Below, piece by piece: positions 32,688 through 37,358 of a DNA stretch of 37,358 bases; the stretch's first letter is position 1; each line of letters starts with the position of its first letter. A program made the position numbers and the translations under genes. Source of the DNA: Lachnospiraceae bacterium (GTDB lineage: Bacteria; Bacillota; Clostridia; Lachnospirales; Lachnospiraceae); the NCBI GenBank assembly GCA_015056945.1, contig SVFH01000024.1:1-37358 (forward strand), written 5' to 3'. Below the pieces are notes generated by a model. It did not search any database. It worked only from the letters and a program-made list of their open reading frames with translations, and was not told where the DNA came from.

Positions 32688-33680
32688 TCACTCTCTGTTT
32701 TTCCAACAATTTATATCTTTTTCGCTAAGTTTTCCCTTAACCGCATATGTCAAGCACTTCGCACCGCTATGACACTTTTTACGATAGTTGCACTGCTGAC
32801 ATTCCTGCGGATCTTCCGTACTAAAAATTTCTTTCAGAACGGGATTATTACTCATGATCTCAACAATCGGGGATTCAGTAGCATTTCCCAATACAAAAGG
32901 CAGACGTCTGCAGGGAAGAATCGTCCCGTCTGCCAAAATTGCCAGAAGTCTTTTTCCTGCAGAACACATATATCCGCATTCCTTTTTATTACATATAAAC
33001 TGCATTGCCCGGTTCGTATGGATGGTTGTATTAATCCATGGTAAAAATGCGGCGCGTCTGGATTCGCGACCAAGTACTTTCAGAAACGCAGCATATTCTT
33101 CCGTGCTCATACAGGTAAGTTCATTGTTTCCTATCGGCACAAGCCTGTCTGTCCAAAATCTGTCAATCTTATTCTTTTCACACAGCCGGATTACATCTTT
33201 TAACTCCGTTTGATTTTCTTTGCTGCAGGTAAAAGAAACCATTGTCTGAATTCCTTTCTTTCGCAACAATTCCAACCCGTGCATTGTACGCTCAAAACTA
33301 CCTTCTCCGCGAATTGCATCATGCCGTTCTTTGGTGCCGTCCACACTGGCCTGAACAAACCGGATTCTATTATATGACGCAAGTCTGTCAACTGTTTCTT
33401 CATTCAAAAGCGTTGCATTTGTCAATATCCCGAACGTATTTCCATTCGCCTCACACAAATCAAGCAGGCGCCAGAGTGCAGGAGACAAAAGAGGCTCTCC
33501 TCCCGTAAAATTGAAATGTCCGAAAAAATGATTCTCATCCAGAAATGCTTTGCATTGTTCAAAAATACCAACCAGCACCTCTTCTTCCAAATCTTTACTG
33601 TAATCCTCCTGGTAACAGTGTTTGCAGCGCAAATTGCATTTGTGTGTAATATGCCACTGTATCACAAATTTGGGTTTCAT
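32688..33680 (-). CDS. Radical SAM/SPASM protein, candidate Cys-tail maturase
   Basis: A 330-residue enzyme. The cluster-binding motif is C15-x3-C19-x2-C22 (HKCNLRCKHCYQ), and FNFTGGEPLL near residue 60 is the SAM-binding GGE motif. The C-terminal part is a SPASM-like auxiliary cluster domain. C239 and C257 surround the loop with DGTILPCRRLP, then C294-x2-C297-x5-C303-x5-C309 and a distant C325 follow. One gap is five instead of the canonical three residues. SPASM enzymes mostly modify ribosomal peptides (thioether, epimer and other crosslinks). No RiPP precursor-binding RRE domain is obvious. GAAGGAT precedes the ATG. It follows the gene for a Cys-repeat-tailed membrane protein by 39 nt, its most likely substrate (inference). 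Confidence 0.9.
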   Translation of the reverse strand: MKPKFVIQWHITHKCNLRCKHCYQEDYSKDLEEEVLVGIFEQCKAFLDENHFFGHFNFTGGEPLLSPALWRLLDLCEANGNTFGILTNATLLNEETVDRLASYNRIRFVQASVDGTKERHDAIRGEGSFERTMHGLELLRKKGIQTMVSFTCSKENQTELKDVIRLCEKNKIDRFWTDRLVPIGNNELTCMSTEEYAAFLKVLGRESRRAAFLPWINTTIHTNRAMQFICNKKECGYMCSAGKRLLAILADGTILPCRRLPFVLGNATESPIVEIMSNNPVLKEIFSTEDPQECQQCNYRKKCHSGAKCLTYAVKGKLSEKDINCWKNRE

Positions 33681-33719
33681 ATTCTTATCCTTCTATCCCA
33701 ATCCTCTCTTATAATTTTC

Positions 33720-34673
33720 CTAATCGGAACCTCCGCATCCGCCACAACTACTGCAGGAACTGCAAGAGCTGCAGGAACTGCATGAGCTACAGGAGCTGCA
33801 GCCTGAACAACCTCTCCCCCTGCCGCCGCTGGGACTATACTTTGAGAGAATATATGGTAAAGATACTCCCAATATCACGGCTGCAATGATACCGCCCAAT
33901 TTCGCAACCGCACTATTACTTGCGCTGCCACTTTTGGATTCTTCCTTCTCTTTTTGTTTCATTGCTTTTTTAGCTAGCTTGAGCGCATTATCTTTTTTGA
34001 CATAATCCAGGTCTCCCTCGATTACATCCAAATCAGTTTCTACACTCACAAAAAGTAAGTCCGATGAGGGGCTCCAATCATTCGAAACAACAAAGCATCC
34101 GTCTTTTGTCTCATTCGTCCAACCACTTCTGTTTATATCCCTTAAGGACAAATTCACTCCATCCGGTAAATGATATCTTATTTCTACATTTTCTATTTCC
34201 TTTTCAAAACCAAACGACACAAATCGCCACGCCATAACAGTATTCTTAGACGTTTCTTTCATCAATCCTTTTACAACATACGACGCCTGAAATGTTACAC
34301 TTCCCGAATCAATCGGATAGTACCATGAAAGCTCCCCGTTCTTATTCTCGTATGTATATGCGACACGGTCTGTACTGTTTTTCGCCACCTTGCAGGTTCT
34401 GTCCCCTATTGACACACTTTCCAGCACTATACTGTCATATGCTTCAATATCACTGATGTCTTTCGGAGGAAACGATTTATAAAATCTTGAATACGAACCA
34501 TCATAAAAGATAGTCCACGCCTCTTCAATACGCACATCTCCATCCTCTAAAAAATGTACATCAAACTCAGCCTTTCGAATCCGATAACTCTTCGCATATA
34601 CACTATTGCCCAATCCAAAAATGCATACCAAAAATATGATAAGCGCACTTAAAAAAAATAATTTTCTCCTCAT
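33720..34673 (-). CDS. DUF2207-like membrane protein with CxxC-periodic tail
   Basis: A 317-residue protein. A signal peptide (LFFLSALIIFLVCIFGLGNS, about residues 5-27) precedes a large domain. Its features IRKAEFDVHFLEDGDVRIEE and WTIFYDGSYSRFYKSFPPKD match DUF2207 ectodomains, known in predicted membrane proteins of Gram-positives. A charged helix (KKAMKQKEKEESK) and one membrane segment (LGGIIAAVILGVSLPYILS, about 262-280) follow. After GRGRG comes the tail: nine Cys, exactly one every third residue, with Ser-Ser or Gly between, ending GGSD. If the signal peptide is cleaved and the one helix crosses the membrane, the tail faces the cytosol. Start ATG has AAGGAAG upstream. Confidence 0.87.
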   Translation of the reverse strand: MRRKLFFLSALIIFLVCIFGLGNSVYAKSYRIRKAEFDVHFLEDGDVRIEEAWTIFYDGSYSRFYKSFPPKDISDIEAYDSIVLESVSIGDRTCKVAKNSTDRVAYTYENKNGELSWYYPIDSGSVTFQASYVVKGLMKETSKNTVMAWRFVSFGFEKEIENVEIRYHLPDGVNLSLRDINRSGWTNETKDGCFVVSNDWSPSSDLLFVSVETDLDVIEGDLDYVKKDNALKLAKKAMKQKEKEESKSGSASNSAVAKLGGIIAAVILGVSLPYILSKYSPSGGRGRGCSGCSSCSSCSSCSSCSSCSSCGGCGGSD

Positions 34674-34716
34674 TCTTCCTTTTTTATCCCCTTTTTATTA
34701 TTTTTCTATCTTTTTT

Positions 34717-34745
34717 ATTATAAATCGACACATGAATATTCGCAA
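34717..34745 (-). promoter_or_regulatory. Promoter of the Cys-tail/radical SAM operon
   Basis: On the minus strand TTGCGA (34740-34745) and TATAAT (34717-34722) are separated by 17 nt, about 45 nt before the ATG. Confidence 0.55.
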
Positions 34746-34810
34746 CTAAATTTATATTTATCTTCGGAATACAATAACTGATTATCTGACAAACGATAAA
34801 TTATCATTTC

Positions 34811-34839
34811 TTTACAATCTTTTTTTTCTATAATATAAT
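34811..34839 (+). promoter_or_regulatory. Promoter of the Sel1-repeat gene
   Basis: On the plus strand TTTACA (34811-34816) and the consensus TATAAT (34834-34839) are 17 nt apart, about 25 nt before the AGGAGG of the Sel1-repeat gene. It diverges from the Cys-tail operon promoter. Confidence 0.75.
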
Positions 34840-34869
34840 ATATCAGCATATTTTTTTAAGGAGGATTCT

Positions 34870-36096
34870 ATGTTAGATCAAAGAGTAAATGAAGCTATTC
34901 GTGTACTTTGGATGAGTACCGAATATGACAGAAGTAATGATATTAAAAAGATGCTGGAAGAAGCTGCAGCAGAAAAAGACGGTGATGCATGCCTTCTATT
35001 ATCACGATGTTATGGTGGTGCCTGCTTTATTCCGGAAAAATTCAATTTTGAAGAAGACGATGTCAAATGCGAAGAGTATTTAGATATGAGCATACGCTAC
35101 GGAAGTGCGCTCGGAATGTTTGCCGCAAGACGTCTGGCCGGTTACACCCCGCCAAACAATACCTTTATTCATGAACCCTACCATTCAAATCATGAAATAT
35201 GGGATGCAGTTCTTTCTCTTGCAAAAGAGAATGAGCCATTTTCCCAATACTTAATTGCAAATGCCTATTATTATGGTGATTGTATTGAACTAATGGACAT
35301 GGATGAAGAGGTTTTATCAACGCCCCGAGGAATTGTCATTCTCAATCAATTTATGGATGAGGCAGAAATATGGTTTGAAGCTTGTATACGTCAGGGTTTT
35401 CGACTCGCAATCGGAAATTATGTAGACCTGCTTACTTCCGGAGATTACGGACGTGAAATAAATAAGGAAAAAGCCTGGGAAATGAAAATTATCGGTGCCG
35501 ATTACGGTTACGAAGAATATCAGGCTCTTGTAGGTGATTATTTAGCTTTAAAAGATCCGGAAAAAGCAAAAGAATATCTTGATGCAGCTTTGGCACAAGG
35601 AAATAAGGAAGCTCTCTTTGGCTATGGTATGATATATGGTATTGAAGGAAAGAATCCAGATTTAGTTAAATCAAATAAATATTTTGAAGAAGGGTTACAA
35701 GCAAATGCCTGGTCTGTCAGTTGTAAAAATCGACTTGCACAAAACTATTTTCATGGAGGATACGGAATTGAAGCAGACCCTGCAAAAGCATTTTCCTATG
35801 TTGCAGATCTTGAAGACTCCAATGATTGGGCTTCAGACATTCGCGGAATATGCTATCTGCACGGTTGGGGTGTTGCGCCAAACTACGAAAAAGCTAAGCA
35901 ACAATTAGAAATCTATTCCGGTGACAAAGTAAATGCTATCGGTCTTGGTGAAATATACGCATACGGACTCGGCGTTCCTGTAGATATCGCCAAAGGAATG
36001 CAGTATTGGAATAAATTTCCGGATGACCCCAAAGTAATAGAACACAAAAAAAATTTCAAGAAAGGACTCTTTGGTTGGAAACGCATCTCTAAATAG
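34870..36096 (+). CDS. Sel1-like repeat protein
   Basis: A 408-residue, probably cytosolic protein of alpha-helical hairpin repeats. Typical units are ACLLLSRCYGGACFIPEKFN, ALFGYGMIYGIEGKNPDLVK, NYFHGGYGIEADPAKAFSYV, RGICYLHGWGVAPNYEKAKQ and LGEIYAYGLGVPVDIAKGMQ. The GxGVxxDxxKA pattern is diagnostic of Sel1-type TPR-like repeats. Such proteins act as protein-binding scaffolds; no catalytic motif is visible. AAGGAGGA precedes the ATG. It is transcribed alone and ends at a strong terminator; it diverges from the DUF2207/radical SAM operon. Confidence 0.9.
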   Translation: MLDQRVNEAIRVLWMSTEYDRSNDIKKMLEEAAAEKDGDACLLLSRCYGGACFIPEKFNFEEDDVKCEEYLDMSIRYGSALGMFAARRLAGYTPPNNTFIHEPYHSNHEIWDAVLSLAKENEPFSQYLIANAYYYGDCIELMDMDEEVLSTPRGIVILNQFMDEAEIWFEACIRQGFRLAIGNYVDLLTSGDYGREINKEKAWEMKIIGADYGYEEYQALVGDYLALKDPEKAKEYLDAALAQGNKEALFGYGMIYGIEGKNPDLVKSNKYFEEGLQANAWSVSCKNRLAQNYFHGGYGIEADPAKAFSYVADLEDSNDWASDIRGICYLHGWGVAPNYEKAKQQLEIYSGDKVNAIGLGEIYAYGLGVPVDIAKGMQYWNKFPDDPKVIEHKKNFKKGLFGWKRISK

Positions 36097-36126
36097 AACA
36101 ACGGTCTTCTCATTCGAAACAAAAAA

Positions 36127-36167
36127 ACATCATTCAACCTGTAAGCAGTTGAATGATGTCTTTTTTT
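36127..36167. terminator. Bidirectional rho-independent terminator
   Basis: ACATCATTCAAC (36127-36138) pairs with GTTGAATGATGT (36148-36159) around a 9-nt loop, with T7 (36161-36167) on the plus strand and A7 (36121-36127) on the other side. It serves both the Sel1-repeat gene (plus) and prfA (minus). Confidence 0.95.
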
Positions 36168-36183
36168 ATATTTCGCGTTTGTG

Positions 36184-37254
36184 CTATTCGTTCATCTTTG
36201 CAAGTTTCGCTGCCTGGTCCGCTGCAATACAAGCATCAATAATTTCCTGAATATCACCATTCATAATCTTATCCAGCTTATATAATGTCAAACCGATTCT
36301 GTGATCCGTCACACGCCCCTGCGGGAAGTTATAAGTACGAATCTTTTCAGAACGGTCACCTGTACCAACCTGACTGCGGCGCAATTCAGCTTCTGCATCA
36401 TGCTGCTTCTGCTGCTCCAAATCATATAATTTCGCACGAAGAAGTGCAAATGCTTTCGCTTTGTTCTGAATCTGTGATTTCTCTGTCTGGGAATAAATCA
36501 CAATACCGGTCGGCATATGTGTTAGACGTACGGCAGAGTCTGTTGTATTGACACACTGTCCGCCACAACCGGATGCACGCATTACATCTATACGAATATC
36601 TTTTTCATCAATTACAACATCGACCTCTTCTACTTCCGGCATAACCGCCACTGTAATTGTTGATGTATGAATACGACCGCCCGACTCTGTTTCCGGAACA
36701 CGCTGTACACGATGTACTCCGCTTTCGTATTTCAACTTAGAATATGCGCCCTGACCGGAAATCATAAACTCAACTTCCTTCATACCGCCGATTCCGATTT
36801 CATCTACATTAATTGTTTCAATTTTCCAACGCTGGCTTTCTGCATAATGTACATACAAACGGTACATTTCTGCTGCAAACAAAGCTGCTTCATCACCGCC
36901 TGCGCCTCCACGAATTTCCACAATAACATTCTTTTCATCGTTCGGGTCTTTCGGCAGAAGAAGAATCTTTAATTCCTGCTCCAACTCTTCTACACGTTTC
37001 TTTGCATCATTCAATTCTTCCTTGAGCATTTCACGCATATCTTCGTCATTTTCTTCCTCAAGCATCAAAAGACTGTCTTCAATATCCTTTTTTGACTTCT
37101 TATACTCTTTATAAGCTTCCACAATCGGAGACAAATCACTTTGTTCTTTCATTAATTGACGGAATCGTTGCTGATTGTTTGTCACATCCGGCTCTTGAAG
37201 CTCTCCCATGATTTCTTCAAAACGAATCAACAAATCTTCTAACTTATCAAACAT
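36184..37254 (-). CDS. prfA: Peptide chain release factor 1
   Basis: RF1 recognises UAA and UAG stop codons in the ribosomal A-site and triggers peptide release. The 356-residue protein has the codon-recognition tripeptide P187-E-T (PxT, the RF1 type) in [17 protein letters not shown]. The catalytic GGQ is at 231-233, within [19 protein letters not shown]. Here Cys flanks GGQ where E. coli has Ala and His; I recall this in Clostridial RF1, so it is not a defect. An AGGATTAAAA site precedes the ATG. No prmC (its methyltransferase) is visible inside the window; it could lie just beyond 37358. Confidence 0.97.
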   Translation of the reverse strand: MFDKLEDLLIRFEEIMGELQEPDVTNNQQRFRQLMKEQSDLSPIVEAYKEYKKSKKDIEDSLLMLEEENDEDMREMLKEELNDAKKRVEELEQELKILLLPKDPNDEKNVIVEIRGGAGGDEAALFAAEMYRLYVHYAESQRWKIETINVDEIGIGGMKEVEFMISGQGAYSKLKYESGVHRVQRVPETESGGRIHTSTITVAVMPEVEEVDVVIDEKDIRIDVMRASGCGGQCVNTTDSAVRLTHMPTGIVIYSQTEKSQIQNKAKAFALLRAKLYDLEQQKQHDAEAELRRSQVGTGDRSEKIRTYNFPQGRVTDHRIGLTLYKLDKIMNGDIQEIIDACIAADQAAKLAKMNE

Positions 37255-37358
37255 TTTTAATCCTGGTATATTGTAATTGACTCATCTAACGGTCATTTAC
37301 AGATATACCTTCTCCTTTCTATCAACCTTTTATCCGTGGTTGATTACGGTATTGTATC
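37255..37358 (-). other. Upstream region of prfA
   Basis: About 100 nt with no complete gene. The minus strand carries AAAGGAG at about 37312 followed by a frame of only four codons, and an inverted repeat ATCAACC/GGTTGAT near 37320-37343. The end of an upstream gene may enter here from beyond the window, but no frame is long enough to tell. Confidence 0.4.

Noticed and set aside
33735..33812. Tandem DNA repeat resembling a CRISPR or minisatellite
   Set aside because: The 9-nt periodicity comes from Cys-Ser-Ser codons with varied synonymous choices; there are no spacers and no palindromic repeat.
36601..36660. Cys residues flanking the GGQ motif of RF1 as a possible defect
   Set aside because: The GGQ itself and the PxT codon-reading motif are intact, and I recall Cys in this position in other Clostridial RF1 proteins.
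37255..37330. Tiny frame after AAAGGAG upstream of prfA as a leader peptide
   Set aside because: Only four codons and a spacing of about 15 nt from the site; there is no attenuator hairpin after it.

Overview
The window looks like chromosomal DNA of a low-GC, Gram-positive, endospore-lineage Clostridia bacterium, most likely a member of the Lachnospiraceae. Reasons are the AT-rich sequence with AGGAGG-type ribosome binding sites, a TsaE/TsaB/RimI/TsaD cluster, a spoVA sporulation operon, lipoprotein adaptors feeding FtsX-type ABC permeases, and an RF1 with the GGQ-Cys variant that I recall from Clostridia. Family names rest on motif and overall-protein recognition by eye; no database search was possible.

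Layout. 1-337 holds no credible gene but is dense in small hairpins, downstream of two tRNA-Ser genes (338-426, 477-562) that share a strong minus-strand promoter. 689-6466 is a minus-strand housekeeping operon: ycxB-like, tsaE, tsaB, rimI, a small zinc-binding protein, rnz, a membrane-anchored protein, tsaD and ispD. It combines tRNA modification, tRNA 3'-end maturation and isoprenoid synthesis. 6602-10216 is a MacAB-like transporter (ATPase, adaptor, permease). 10391-11730 is an SPFH/ribbon-helix-helix pair with a phased operator array on its promoter. 12032-13480 is a two-gene regulatory module: a double-HTH protein and a LytTR protein with a degenerate receiver. 13568-15337 carries a small protein, a histidine phosphatase and birA.

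15498-16448 is a plus-strand membrane metallophosphoesterase, convergent with spoVAA-AB-AC (16460-18029). 18215-19180 is an AraC regulator. 19255-22538 (minus) is a MATE exporter, a DUF2156 protein and a PAS-GGDEF diguanylate cyclase. 22722-23675 (plus) is a GH5 glycosidase without a signal peptide. 23834-31587 (minus) is a five-gene ABC system with two ATPases, one two-module FtsX permease and two lipoprotein adaptors. It is preceded by a promoter, a 13-bp dyad and three 11-bp-phased TTAACA boxes.

31767-34673 (minus) holds the most unusual content. A signal-peptide/DUF2207-like membrane protein ends in a tail with Cys at every third residue (nine Cys). A radical SAM/SPASM enzyme follows 39 nt downstream, then a diacylglycerol-kinase-family protein. 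I propose that the radical SAM enzyme modifies the Cys tail; this is inference. A Sel1-repeat protein (34870-36096) is transcribed divergently, and prfA (36184-37254) closes the window.
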